From Diaphorobacter caeni (GTDB lineage: Bacteria > Pseudomonadota > Gammaproteobacteria > Burkholderiales > Burkholderiaceae_C): a stretch of 64,000 nucleotides of DNA. The stretch covers positions 186,001-250,000 of the forward strand of contig NZ_JADKYZ010000003.1 in the NCBI RefSeq assembly GCF_015354245.1. Reading direction: 5' to 3'. Positions 44,773 to 53,796 of this stretch are shown in pieces (the stretch's first letter is position 1; each line of letters begins with the position of its first letter). Both the position numbers and the translations under genes were made by a program. The notes beneath the pieces were generated by a model, which had not been told where the DNA came from, did not search any database, and was given only the letters and a program-made list of their open reading frames with translations.

Positions 44773-45614
44773 GCCTGCAGCGCGTTGATGACGAGCAGCA
44801 TCACGAACGAGAAGAACAGCATCACCACGGCCACCGCCGTCGCGCCTGCGTAGTCGTACTGCTCGAGCTTGCCGATGATGATGAGCGGCGTGATCTCGGA
44901 CACCATGGGCATGTTGCCCGCGATGAAGATGACCGAACCGTATTCACCGATGGCCCGTGCGAAAGCCATCGCAAAGCCGGTGAGCAGCGCGGGCGTGATG
45001 CCCGGCAGAATCACCTTGTAGAAGATCTGCCAGCGCGTCGCGCCCAGACTGGTTGCGGCCTCTTCGAGTTCCTTTTCGGAATCTTCGAGCACCGGCTGCA
45101 CGGTGCGCACCACGAACGGCAGACCGATGAAGATCAGCGCGATCACCACGCCGTTCGGATTGAACGCGAGCTGAATGCCGTATGGCTCGAGGTACTGCCC
45201 CACCCAGCCGTTGCCCGCGAGCAGCGCGGTCAGCGAGATGCCGGCCACGGCCGTCGGCAGCGCAAACGGCAGATCGACCAGCGCATCCACGATCTTCTTG
45301 CCCGGGAACTGGTAGCGCACCAGCACCCATGCCACCAGCAGCCCGAACACCAGATTCACGCAGGCCGCGATGAACGACGCACCGAACGTGAGCCGGTAGG
45401 AGGCCAGCACGCGAGGCGCCGTCACCGCCTCCCAGAACTGCGGCCAGGTGAGCGAGAAGGTCTTGAACATCAGCGCCGCCAGCGGAATCAGCACGATGAT
45501 GCTCAGATAGAAAAGCGTATAGCCCAGCGTGAGCCCGAACCCGGGCAGCACGCGCTTGGAAGCGCGCCGGTCCGAACGGGCAGCGGGCACAGCATTCAGC
45601 GCCGCAGCAGTCAT
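44739..45614 (-). CDS. cysT: Sulfate ABC transporter permease CysT (CysU)
   Basis: A 291-residue permease with six helices and the coupling region [33 protein letters not shown]. It begins about 140 bases after the binding-protein gene; that gap contains a CCTCCCGCGC..GAGAGAGGGAG stem that might attenuate read-through. Confidence 0.9.
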   Translation of the reverse strand: MTAAALNAVPAARSDRRASKRVLPGFGLTLGYTLFYLSIIVLIPLAALMFKTFSLTWPQFWEAVTAPRVLASYRLTFGASFIAACVNLVFGLLVAWVLVRYQFPGKKIVDALVDLPFALPTAVAGISLTALLAGNGWVGQYLEPYGIQLAFNPNGVVIALIFIGLPFVVRTVQPVLEDSEKELEEAATSLGATRWQIFYKVILPGITPALLTGFAMAFARAIGEYGSVIFIAGNMPMVSEITPLIIIGKLEQYDYAGATAVAVVMLFFSFVMLLVINALQAWQRKRQGAPL

Positions 45615-45756
45615 AGATGGATGGTTGTAGTTGGATCAGAAACAGGGCACGACTCTCGGAAGAGACATGCCCCAAGCCAGCGGCCGCCGCGCTGGCGGCG
45701 TCCCCCTCCCGCGCAGCGAGAGAGGGAGAAGGCGTGCAGCGCCTCAGGAGGGTGTG

Positions 45757-46779
45757 TTACTTGCCCGGCGTGTAGATCTTGTCGAACTGGCCGCCGTCGT
45801 TGAAATGGACCTTCTGCGCATCACTCAACGAACCGAAGTACTTGGCCACGGTGAACTGCTTGATCGGCTTGAACTCGTCCGAATGCTTCTTGAGCACCGC
45901 TTCGGAGCGGGGGCGCAGCGCGTGCTTGGCGGCGATTTCCTGTGCCTCGTCCGAGTACAGGTAGTTCAGATAGGCGGTCGCCAGCTCGCGCGAGCCCTTC
46001 TTGTTGACGGTGCGCTCGACCACGGCCACGGGGTTTTCAGCCACGATGCTGACCGACGGGTAGACCGGATCGACCTTGCCCTTGCCGAATTCGCGATCCA
46101 CGGAGACCACTTCGGATTCGAACGTGATCAGCACGTCGCCGATATTGCGCTGCAGGAAGATGCTGGTCGCGTCGCGGCCGCCCTTGCCCAGCACCGGCAC
46201 GTTCTTGAACAGCTTGCCGACGAACTCGGCCGCCTGAGCCTCCGAGCCGCCCTTCTCACGCACATAGCCCCATGCGGCCAGATAGGCGTAACGGCCATTG
46301 CCGCCGGTCTTGGGGTTGACGACCACGACCTTGACGTCGGGACGGATCAGGTCTTCCCAGTCCTTGATGTTCTTGGGGTTGCCGTTGCGCACCAGGAACA
46401 GCATGGTCGATGTCGTGGGCGAAGCGTCGTTGGGAAACTTCTTGGCCCAGTCCTTGGCGACCACGCCGCTGCTGGCGAGGAAGTCGATGTCGGTGGTGGT
46501 GTTGAAGGTCACCACATCGGCTTCCAGACCGTCGTTGACCGCGCGCGCCTGGGCGCTGGAACCGCCATGGGCCTGATCGACCTTCACGTCCTTGCCGGTG
46601 GTCTTCTTGTAGTGGGCGACGAAGGCCTGGTTGTAGTCCTTGTAGAACTCACGGGCCACGTCGTAGGACACGTTCAGCAGCGTGCTGGATTGCGCAGCCG
46701 CCAGACCACTGGCTGCCAGAGCAGCCACGGCGATGATGGACTTGAGCGAGCGGGAGAACGAAGCGGAGGTGGAGGTCAT
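45757..46779 (-). CDS. sbp: Periplasmic sulfate-binding protein
   Basis: A 340-residue periplasmic protein. The signal peptide ends near LAAA-QSSTLL. It has the Sbp/CysP features LNVSYDVAREFYKDYN, DQAHGGSSAQARAV and PKTGGNGRYAYLAAWGY. It binds sulfate or thiosulfate for CysTWA. I use the ATG at 46779 rather than the in-frame GTG at 46791. A perfect palindrome at 46842-46855 lies 63 bases upstream. Confidence 0.92.
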   Translation of the reverse strand: MTSTSASFSRSLKSIIAVAALAASGLAAAQSSTLLNVSYDVAREFYKDYNQAFVAHYKKTTGKDVKVDQAHGGSSAQARAVNDGLEADVVTFNTTTDIDFLASSGVVAKDWAKKFPNDASPTTSTMLFLVRNGNPKNIKDWEDLIRPDVKVVVVNPKTGGNGRYAYLAAWGYVREKGGSEAQAAEFVGKLFKNVPVLGKGGRDATSIFLQRNIGDVLITFESEVVSVDREFGKGKVDPVYPSVSIVAENPVAVVERTVNKKGSRELATAYLNYLYSDEAQEIAAKHALRPRSEAVLKKHSDEFKPIKQFTVAKYFGSLSDAQKVHFNDGGQFDKIYTPGK

Positions 46780-46841
46780 TGTTGATGTCACCGTCTGATT
46801 TGATAGTTACATCATTGTGAGGATCGCTCTTTAAAACTCAA

Positions 46842-46855
46842 AAGAATATATTCTT
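46842..46855 (-). promoter_or_regulatory. Palindrome before the sulfate operon (possible CysB-type site)
   Basis: AAGAATATATTCTT is a perfect 14-bp palindrome in AT-rich DNA 63 bases before sbp. Sulfate genes are usually activated by LysR proteins of the CysB type; assignment to CysB is inference. Confidence 0.5.
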
Positions 46856-46988
46856 GTTTAATTATCGCGATTTTGCATAAGCAAGCATCGGCGCCATCTG
46901 GCGGGCATTCGGTGCGGCCCGACGTGGCTGACGACGTGGTTTTTATCCGGCAGTCCGCCTGCCCTCATCCCGCCAGCCCTCGGCGCCG

Positions 46989-47900
46989 TCAGTTGAACAC
47001 CCGGCTGCGCTCGGGAACCGTCTCGCCGAGAAAATCCAGAAAGCTGCGCACCGCCGGAACCAGCCCGCGCCGCGACGGAAACACCGCATGCACGATCGCC
47101 TTGGGCTGCGACCAGTCCGGCAGCAGCCGCACGAGGCGTCCGCTCTGCATGTCCTGCTGGCACAGATAGTCCGGCAGCCAGCAAAAGCCCGTGCCCGCAA
47201 GCGCCGCATAGCGCAGCACCAGCAGGTCATCGACCAGATAGCGCGGATGCAGGACCACGGTTTCTTCCTGCCCCTCGGGCCCGAGCAGCCGCACGATGCT
47301 GCGTCCCTCCGACGACGGCATGGCGATGCTGTCGAGCGCCGCCAGATCTTCCACGGTCTTGGGCGTGCCCTGGCGGATCAGCAGATCAGGACTCGCCACC
47401 AGCAGCTGCACGCCCTCGCCCAGGCGCTTGACCACCATGCTGCCGCTTTCTTCGAGCGTCAAGCGCACGCGCAGCGCGACGTCAACGCCCTCCTCCAGCA
47501 GATTCACCGGCCGGTTGAGCACCTGCATCTCGACCCGCACCTCGGGATTGCGCTCCAGAAAGATGGGCAGCAACTCGCCCACCACCGTCTGCGCCAGCGT
47601 CACCGGGCAGGACACGCGCACCGTGCCGCGCGGCGATCCCTTGACCTGCGCGACCGCATCGGCCGCCGCCTGCGCCTCCTCGCGCATCGACTGGCAGTGG
47701 CGCAGATAGGTTTCCCCCACCTCGGTCAACGAGAGCTTGCGAGTGGTCCGCTGCAGCAGCCGCACGCCAAGCTCCTGCTCCAGCTCCGAAATGCGCCGCG
47801 ACAGCCGCGACTTCGGAATGCCCAGACTGCGGCTCGCGGCCGTGAAGCCGCCGCGCTCCACCACCTCGGCAAAAAACAGCATGTCGTTCAGATCTTGCAT
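46989..47900 (-). CDS. LysR-family transcriptional regulator
   Basis: A 303-residue LysR protein with an N-terminal HTH ([39 protein letters not shown]) and an effector domain. The sequence is of the common AaeR/DmlR-like group, not CysB-like, so control of the sulfate genes is unlikely. It is divergent from azoR, 168 bases apart, and probably regulates it. Confidence 0.87.
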   Translation of the reverse strand: MQDLNDMLFFAEVVERGGFTAASRSLGIPKSRLSRRISELEQELGVRLLQRTTRKLSLTEVGETYLRHCQSMREEAQAAADAVAQVKGSPRGTVRVSCPVTLAQTVVGELLPIFLERNPEVRVEMQVLNRPVNLLEEGVDVALRVRLTLEESGSMVVKRLGEGVQLLVASPDLLIRQGTPKTVEDLAALDSIAMPSSEGRSIVRLLGPEGQEETVVLHPRYLVDDLLVLRYAALAGTGFCWLPDYLCQQDMQSGRLVRLLPDWSQPKAIVHAVFPSRRGLVPAVRSFLDFLGETVPERSRVFN

Positions 47901-48068
47901 AGGGATACCGTCATTGGGAATGATTTCAGAACAATCCGTCGCGATTATGCCGACTTATCAATTCATTGTCCCACCCACACAATTCATCCATCGCCACTCG
48001 CAAAGCTTTTCAGCAAAACAGCGGCGGTGGCAAACAGACATTCACTCATTCATACGGACAAACTCATC

Positions 48069-48704
48069 ATGCAACTGCTTCATATCGACTCCTCCATTAC
48101 CGGCGAACAATCGGTTTCCCGCCAGCTCACCCGTCAGATCGTCGACGCCTTCGTGGCCGCACACGAGGACACGGAAGTCCGCCGTCTCGACCTGCTGACC
48201 GACGCTCCCGCCCATTTCACCGCCGACGCAATGGCTCCCCGCACCGGCCAGACCGACGGCCTGAGTGAAGCACAGAAGCGCGAAAACGCCGTGTCCGAAC
48301 GCCTCGTGCGCCAGTTCCTCGACTCCGACGTGATCATCGTCGGCGCACCGTTCTACAACTTCAGCATCCCCACGCAGCTCAAGGCCTGGCTGGATCGCCT
48401 GGCCCAGCCCGGCCGCACCTTCCGCTACACCGCCAGCGGCCCTGAAGGCCTCGCCAAGGGCAAGACCGTGATCGTCGCCTCGACACGCGGCGGCGTCTAC
48501 TCCACCAGCGAGCAAGGCCAGGCGATGGAGCATCAGGAAAGCTACCTCAAGGTCATGTTCGGCTTCTTCGGCATCACCGACGTGCGCTTTGTGCGCGCCG
48601 AAGGCCTGGGTATGGGCCCCGAAGCCAAGGCCAAGGCACTGGAAAGCGCTGCAGGCCAGATCGCTGCGGCGATTGAAATGGAAGAGCTGGCCGAAGCCGC
48701 CTGA
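48069..48704 (+). CDS. azoR: FMN-dependent NADH-azoreductase
   Basis: A 211-residue flavodoxin-fold enzyme. Features are [21 protein letters not shown] (FMN phosphate loop), [19 protein letters not shown] and STRGGVYS. It reduces azo bonds and quinones with NADH, probably in quinone detoxification. The ATG at 48069 starts the family consensus. A LysR gene lies upstream in the opposite direction and a strong terminator follows. Confidence 0.92.
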   Translation: MQLLHIDSSITGEQSVSRQLTRQIVDAFVAAHEDTEVRRLDLLTDAPAHFTADAMAPRTGQTDGLSEAQKRENAVSERLVRQFLDSDVIIVGAPFYNFSIPTQLKAWLDRLAQPGRTFRYTASGPEGLAKGKTVIVASTRGGVYSTSEQGQAMEHQESYLKVMFGFFGITDVRFVRAEGLGMGPEAKAKALESAAGQIAAAIEMEELAEAA

Positions 48705-48720
48705 TCCTCCTCGCCTCCCC

Positions 48721-48761
48721 AAAAAGCCAAAGGCCGGTAGATCCGGCCTTTGGCTTTTTTG
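48721..48761. terminator. Bidirectional terminator between azoR and the helicase gene
   Basis: A-rich AAAAAGCCAAAGGCCGG pairs with CCGGCCTTTGGCTTTTTT around a five-base loop, with A and T tracts on the two sides, between convergent stops at 48704 and 48779. Confidence 0.92.
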
Positions 48762-48778
48762 CTTTGCAGTTTGGGGAT

Positions 48779-50074
48779 TCAGCGTTTGTCGCCCTCGCCC
48801 TGCTCCTTGGTGGCGGCTGCCGCCGCCGCGCGCAGCTTGTCTTTCTTGCTCATGCGCTTGCCCTTGACACCGCCGTTGTCACCATCCTCGTGCGGTTGTC
48901 GCTCTGGCGCTTTTTCGGTGACGGGGTACTGCGGCAGCGTCTCGAGCACCACGTCCGTCAACGCATTGCGCTTGGCGATGAGCTTCCAGTGCGCTTCGGT
49001 CGCCGGGCTCACGAAGCTGATGGCGAGGCCGCTCGCGCCCGCGCGGCCGGTGCGGCCGATGCGGTGGGTGTATTCGATGGGAGAGCGCGGCAGGTCGTAG
49101 TTGACCACCAGCGGCAGATCATCCACATGAATGCCGCGCGCGGCCAGATCGGTGGTGATCAGCACCTGCCACTGCTGGTTCTTGAACTCCTGCAGCACCT
49201 GTTTGCGCGCACCCTGGCTCAGGTCGCCGTGGAAGGCCGTGGCGTTGATTTTCTTGTCGTATAGCTTGTTCGCCACATGCTCGGCCGTGTAGCGGCTGGC
49301 GACGAACACCAGCATGCGCTGGCCCTTGTACTGCTCGACCAGCTCGCGCAGCAATGCGGTGCGCTTGGCTGCGTCGATGTGAAAGACGCGTTGCTCGATG
49401 GTCGCGTCCTCACGATGGGTGGACGCGATCTCGACCTTGACGTGATCGGGACGCAACAGCTTGGCCGCAAGCCCCTGCACCGAAGGCGCGAACGTGGCGG
49501 AGAACAGCAGCGTCTGGCGCGCCTGGCCCTCGGGCACCAGCGCCAGCACCTTGTCGAGTTCTTCGGCAAAGCCCAGATCCATCAGGCGATCCGCCTCATC
49601 GAGCACCAGCGTGCGGAGGGTCTTGAGCTGCAGGCGGCTGTGCTCGACCACATCGAGCAGACGGCCCGGCGTGGCGATGACCATGTCCACCCCACCGCGC
49701 AGCGCCATCAGCTGCGGATTGATCGAAACGCCGCCGGTCAGCACCGCCACCTTGGGGCGCTTGCCCAGCGACTCGCCCACCATGTAGATCAGCTCGGCCA
49801 CCTGCGCCGCCAGCTCGCGCGTGGGCACCAGAACCAGCGCGCGGGTCGCTTTGGCGCCTGAGCGCTGGGCGGCGTCGCTCAGCATCCAGTCCTGCAGCAG
49901 CGGCAGCACATAGGCCGCCGTCTTGCCCGACCCCGTGGGCGCGCAGGCCTGCAGATCGCGACCGCCCAGCACCACGGGAATGGCCTGCTGCTGCACGGCG
50001 GTAGGAGCCATCAGGCCACGGGATTGGGCGGCCTGCGCCAGCGAAGGGGCAAGGCCCAGATCAAAAAAGGACAT
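48779..50074 (-). CDS. rhlE: DEAD-box RNA helicase, RhlE type
   Basis: A 431-residue ATP-dependent RNA helicase. Motifs are the Q motif (PTAVQQQAIP), APTGSGKTAAY, VLDEADRLMDLG, FSATFA and HRIGRTGRAG, with a short Lys-rich C-terminal tail. RhlE-type enzymes act in RNA turnover and ribosome assembly. The ATG at 50074 starts the family consensus MSFFDLGL; an upstream ATG at 50104 is less likely. Confidence 0.9.
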   Translation of the reverse strand: MSFFDLGLAPSLAQAAQSRGLMAPTAVQQQAIPVVLGGRDLQACAPTGSGKTAAYVLPLLQDWMLSDAAQRSGAKATRALVLVPTRELAAQVAELIYMVGESLGKRPKVAVLTGGVSINPQLMALRGGVDMVIATPGRLLDVVEHSRLQLKTLRTLVLDEADRLMDLGFAEELDKVLALVPEGQARQTLLFSATFAPSVQGLAAKLLRPDHVKVEIASTHREDATIEQRVFHIDAAKRTALLRELVEQYKGQRMLVFVASRYTAEHVANKLYDKKINATAFHGDLSQGARKQVLQEFKNQQWQVLITTDLAARGIHVDDLPLVVNYDLPRSPIEYTHRIGRTGRAGASGLAISFVSPATEAHWKLIAKRNALTDVVLETLPQYPVTEKAPERQPHEDGDNGGVKGKRMSKKDKLRAAAAAATKEQGEGDKR

Positions 50075-50177
50075 GAATGAAAGCGGACGAAATAGGCCCG
50101 TCAATGAGCGAAACGCAACCCTCTATTGTCGGGCCTGCGGGCGCTTCGCGCTCGGCACATCGGAAAGCCAGTCCGAA

Positions 50178-50924
50178 TCACTGCAAGGCCAGCATCAGTA
50201 TCGGAATCAGCAGTGCCGTGAGAATCCCGTTGAGCCCCATCGCCAGCGCCGCAAAGCTGCCCGACACCTGATTGACCTGCAGCTCGCGCGCCATGCCGAT
50301 GGCATGGGCCGTCAGGCCGATGGAGAAGCCACGCGCCGCCGGGTCGGTCACCTTGAGCAGACGCAGGAGCGGGTGCGAGATCACCGTGCCGACCACCCCC
50401 GTGATCACCACCGCCACGGCGGCCAGCGCGGGCAGACCACCAAAGCGCTCTGCCATGGGAATCGCGATCGGCATGGTCGCGGACTTGGGCATCAGCGACG
50501 CCAGCGTCTGCCAGCTTCCACCCAGCGCCCAGGCGATGCCGATGGCGCTCAGAATCGCCACGATGGAGCCCACCAGCAGCGCGATCAGCAACGGTTTCCA
50601 GATGCGCTTGAGCCGGTCGAGCTGCGCGAACAGCGGAATCGCGATGGCCACCGTCGCAGGACCCACCCACCAGTTGAGCGCTTTGGTCGCCGCCGCATAG
50701 TGGATATACTGCGTGCCGCTCAGCCAGAGCACCAGCATCACCATCAGCGAAGTAGTCGCGACCGGCACCAGCACCGGATTGCCACCGAAGCGGCGATACA
50801 GCCGCTGCGCGATCAGATACGCCGCGAACGTGACCGCGATCCAGAGCACGGCGGCGAGCGCAAAGCCCGTCCATTCGGAAAAAGGCTGCGGGGGATTCGC
50901 CAGCATGGTGTGGAGACCGCTCAT
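50178..50924 (-). CDS. LrgB/CidB-family membrane protein
   Basis: A 248-residue protein with about eight helices and the LrgB features PKSATMPIAIPMAERFGG and SHPLLRLL...GLTAHAIGMARE. The start ATG overlaps the stop of the CidA/LrgA gene (ATGA). The pair is linked in other bacteria to murein hydrolase export, programmed lysis and, in plants, glycolate/pyruvate transport; its role here is unknown. Confidence 0.87.
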   Translation of the reverse strand: MSGLHTMLANPPQPFSEWTGFALAAVLWIAVTFAAYLIAQRLYRRFGGNPVLVPVATTSLMVMLVLWLSGTQYIHYAAATKALNWWVGPATVAIAIPLFAQLDRLKRIWKPLLIALLVGSIVAILSAIGIAWALGGSWQTLASLMPKSATMPIAIPMAERFGGLPALAAVAVVITGVVGTVISHPLLRLLKVTDPAARGFSIGLTAHAIGMARELQVNQVSGSFAALAMGLNGILTALLIPILMLALQ

Positions 50925-51316
50925 GCCTTGCTCCCCTCTGCCGGATCGGCAACGCTCGCCGTGTCCGACCTGCGCAGCAGATACTGAAGCGTCACCGCCG
51001 TCACGGCGAGCGTGATCACCGAGCCCACCACACCGGCCACAAGAAATGGCAGCCACTCTTCGCGCACACGGCCGAAGTTGTCGATCAACCCCACCACCGC
51101 CGGCGCGAGCATCAGCATCATGTTGCGCAGCAGTCCGCCGCTCACCTTGCCAAGTGCGGCGGGCACACGGCCCAGCACCAGCAGAACCAGCGTGAGTCCA
51201 ACCAGACCGATGAGCGAGCCCGGCACCGGCAAACCCAAGGCGCGAACCAGAAAGTCACCCGCGAGCTGGAAACGCACCAGAACCGCCAGCGATAGAGCAA
51301 TGAAGAGCAGAGGCAC
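50921..51316 (-). CDS. CidA/LrgA-family holin-like protein
   Basis: A 131-residue protein with four helices and the family motif LGLPVPGSLIGLVGL followed by GLLRNMMLMLAPAVVGLI. It probably forms a membrane complex with the LrgB protein encoded downstream. The frame starts with a GTG at 51316 without a clear ribosome site, so the start is uncertain. The C-terminus carries ~20 polar residues. Confidence 0.85.
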   Translation of the reverse strand: MPLLFIALSLAVLVRFQLAGDFLVRALGLPVPGSLIGLVGLTLVLLVLGRVPAALGKVSGGLLRNMMLMLAPAVVGLIDNFGRVREEWLPFLVAGVVGSVITLAVTAVTLQYLLRRSDTASVADPAEGSKA

Positions 51317-51785
51317 GTGAGGACGACAGAAAAAGGAAACGAAGGTTCGACGCGCAAATTGCGCGACCGCGAAGCAAAAAATGGTCTTTTCGACCCTGAG
51401 AGCTTACCCAGAAGCCGGATTCGGCGCGGGCGAGTGCGAAATCGACCGTATTTCCGAGTATCTGTGCGAGCCCGGTTACATGACTCGCGTCAACTCGCCC
51501 TCATCCAAATCAGCAGATATCAACCATTGGGCGACGTAGGCAGACGTAGAGATGCAAATAACGACATTCCATTTTTCAAGCTGCGAACTGCCTGCATCCG
51601 CCCTCCAACTTCGCCCAATCCGCTGCCATTGACTTGGCAATTTAGGCGACGTTAGAGCGTGTTTTTCGAGGCAATTAAATTCACTTGAAAGCAGATTGAG
51701 ACGGAGTTGGCGTCATTTGTGATTCATAGAATAAAAAAGGCCTCAGGTTCGGAGCATCGGACACGGGGCCTTTTTCGAGCACGCC
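51317..51785. promoter_or_regulatory. Leader region of bioMNY with a terminator-like hairpin
   Basis: No convincing gene in 470 bases. AAAAAGGCC (51734-51742) pairs with GGCCTTTTT (51767-51775) and the 24-base loop can pair further (GTTCG with CGGAC through a wobble). The T tract ends ten bases before the bioM ATG. The upstream gene faces away, so this hairpin terminates nothing obvious on the plus strand except the bioM leader itself. An attenuator or a repressed ribosome site is inference. Confidence 0.5.
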
Positions 51786-52571
51786 ATGAATTCGCCCACT
51801 TCGATCTACCCGCCCCTCTCCGACAGCCCCATCGCCGGCATCACGCTGCAGGACGTGACGCTCCAGCGTGGTCGCACCCGCGTGTTTGACGGCCTGAGCC
51901 TTTCGCTCCACGAGCCGCGCATCGGACTCATCGGCGACAACGGTGCTGGAAAGACCAGTCTGCTTCGCCTGCTCTGCGGTCTGGACGCGCCACAATCCGG
52001 CCGCGTGGCCATAGGCGGCACGGACATCCATTCGCCAGGCCAACCGGGGGGCCAACTGGCAGGCCAATCGGCGGGCCAGAACCGCGCCGCCTTGGTCGGC
52101 CTGATGTTCCAGAACCCGGATGACCAGATCATCTTCCCGGTCGTCGTCGAGGAAATCGCCCTGTCCCTGCGCACTCGCGGCATGAAGAAATCCGAAGCCC
52201 AGCAGGCGGCGCGCGCCCTGTTCGCAGAACGCGGCGTCGCCAGTTGGGCCGACCGGGCCGTAAGCAGCCTGAGCCAGGGGCAGCGCCAACAGATCTGCTG
52301 GCTCGCGCTGCAGGCCGCCGGGCCGCGCGTGCTGCTGCTCGACGAGCCCTACGCCAGCCTCGACCTTCCCGGGCAGGCCAGGCTGGCACAGGACATCGCG
52401 AGCGCCGATCAGCAAGTGCTGGTCTCGACCCATCTGCTCTCGCACGTGCGCGGCTTTTCCCGCGTGATCTGGCTCGATCAGGGCCGCGTGCGCGCCGATG
52501 GCTGCGGCGTGGAAGTCTGCGCCGAGTACGAGGCCGACGTGGCCTCCCGCGTTCATCTCCCATCTCACTGA
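51786..52571 (+). CDS. bioM: Biotin ECF transporter ATPase BioM
   Basis: A 261-residue ABC ATPase of the energy-coupling-factor class with Walker A GDNGAGKTS, Q-loop MFQNPDDQIIFP (the ECF-type QNPD), signature LSQGQRQQ, Walker B VLLLDEPYASLD and switch His in VSTHLL. A Gly/Gln-rich insert (GQPGGQLAGQSAGQN) follows the first lobe. With BioN and BioY it takes up biotin. The next gene starts 18 bases later. Confidence 0.87.
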   Translation: MNSPTSIYPPLSDSPIAGITLQDVTLQRGRTRVFDGLSLSLHEPRIGLIGDNGAGKTSLLRLLCGLDAPQSGRVAIGGTDIHSPGQPGGQLAGQSAGQNRAALVGLMFQNPDDQIIFPVVVEEIALSLRTRGMKKSEAQQAARALFAERGVASWADRAVSSLSQGQRQQICWLALQAAGPRVLLLDEPYASLDLPGQARLAQDIASADQQVLVSTHLLSHVRGFSRVIWLDQGRVRADGCGVEVCAEYEADVASRVHLPSH

Positions 52572-52589
52572 CGCAAGGCGGACACCGAC

Positions 52590-53183
52590 ATGGGAAGCCT
52601 CTACAGCGACACCCCCACCTGGCTGCACCGCATCGCCGCGCAGCACAAGCTGCTCGCGATGGCCGTGCTTGGCGGGCTGCTGTTCATCACCTCATCGCCA
52701 CTGGCTCTGGCGCTGGGTGCCTGCGCCTGCGCCCTGCTCTGGATCTCGCTGGGCACGGCAACCCTACCCGCGCGCCGCCTGTTGTTGTCGGTGCTGATCG
52801 CCGCGCTGCTGGTGGCCGCCTTCCACCTGTTGCTCGGCAACCATCGCATCGCGGCCGTCAGCACGCTGCGCCTCGTCTGCGCCTCGGTGCTCGGCGTGGC
52901 GCTCACCGTGAGCACCCGGCCTGCGGACATCGTCGACGTGCTCGAGCGGCTGCTCGCGCCGCTCTCGCGTCTGGGACTCCACCCCGAGCGCATTGCGCTG
53001 CAGATCGCGCTGATGCTGCGCTTCGTCGATCATTTTTTCACTCAGTGGCAAAAGCTCGCCGACGCCCACCGGCTGCGCACCGGCAAGCGCGGCGGCCTGC
53101 GGCTGATTGCGCCGCTCGCCATACACATGCTGCTGGCCACGCGCCGCGTCGCGGACGCGCTGTGGGCCCGTCTCGGTCATTGA
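52590..53183 (+). CDS. bioN: Biotin ECF transporter transmembrane protein BioN
   Basis: A 197-residue EcfT-type protein with hydrophobic segments in the N-terminal half and the coupling helix region FFTQWQKLADAHRLRTGKRG, which contains an ADAHRLR form of the family's Ala-Arg-Gly-type motif. It joins BioY to the BioM ATPase. Short for EcfT but normal for BioN. Confidence 0.82.
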   Translation: MGSLYSDTPTWLHRIAAQHKLLAMAVLGGLLFITSSPLALALGACACALLWISLGTATLPARRLLLSVLIAALLVAAFHLLLGNHRIAAVSTLRLVCASVLGVALTVSTRPADIVDVLERLLAPLSRLGLHPERIALQIALMLRFVDHFFTQWQKLADAHRLRTGKRGGLRLIAPLAIHMLLATRRVADALWARLGH

Positions 53184-53196
53184 AAGGAACACCTCC

Positions 53197-53796
53197 ATGA
53201 ACCACCACTCCAGCCACCAACCCCTTTCGCGCTCCGCCGCGTCATCCATGGCGCAGGTCGCGCTGTTTGCCGCACTCATGGCGGTGCTCGGGCTCATCCC
53301 CAAAATCGATCTGCCGATGGGCGTGCCGATCACCGCGCAGTCGCTCGGCGTGATGCTGGCCGGCGTGCTGCTCGGCCCCAAGCGCGGGTTTCAGGCAATG
53401 GCCCTGTTCCTGCTCGCAGTCGCCGCCGGCCTGCCGCTGCTGTCGGGCGGGCGCGGCGGAATCGGCGTGTTCATGGCGCCATCGGCAGGGTATCTGCTCG
53501 GCTACGCTCCCGCGGCGCTGATCGCAGGTCTCGTCATGCGCGCCATGCCGCAGCGCAGTCCGGCGTTGATCGGGCTCGGCGCATTCGTCTCGGCGCTGCT
53601 CGGCGGCCTAGTCGCGCTGCACGCGATGGGCGTCGCCGGGCTCATGCTGCTCGCGCACATGTCCCCCAAGCAGGCGCTGATCACCACGCTGGCCTTCGTG
53701 CCCGGCGATCTGATCAAGTGCGTGCTCTGCGCGATCGTCACCCACACTGTCGCGCGTGGTCTGCCCGACTGGAAGTTCGGCGGTCGCCGTGCCTGA
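53197..53796 (+). CDS. bioY: Biotin-specific S component BioY
   Basis: A 199-residue membrane protein with six helices and the BioY features VPITAQSLGVMLAGVLLGPKRGFQAMALFLLAVAAGLPLLSGGRGG and GPSAGYLLGYAPAA-like MAPSAGYLLGY, ending LAFVPGDLIKCVLCAIV. It binds biotin with high affinity. Its last codons overlap the GTG start of the following ligase gene by eight bases, so the ligase is part of this operon. Confidence 0.92.
   Translation: MNHHSSHQPLSRSAASSMAQVALFAALMAVLGLIPKIDLPMGVPITAQSLGVMLAGVLLGPKRGFQAMALFLLAVAAGLPLLSGGRGGIGVFMAPSAGYLLGYAPAALIAGLVMRAMPQRSPALIGLGAFVSALLGGLVALHAMGVAGLMLLAHMSPKQALITTLAFVPGDLIKCVLCAIVTHTVARGLPDWKFGGRRA

Noticed and set aside
51317-51655. A 112-residue plus-strand frame upstream of bioM
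   Set aside because: Arg-rich, no ribosome site, overlaps the divergent promoter region of the CidA-type gene.
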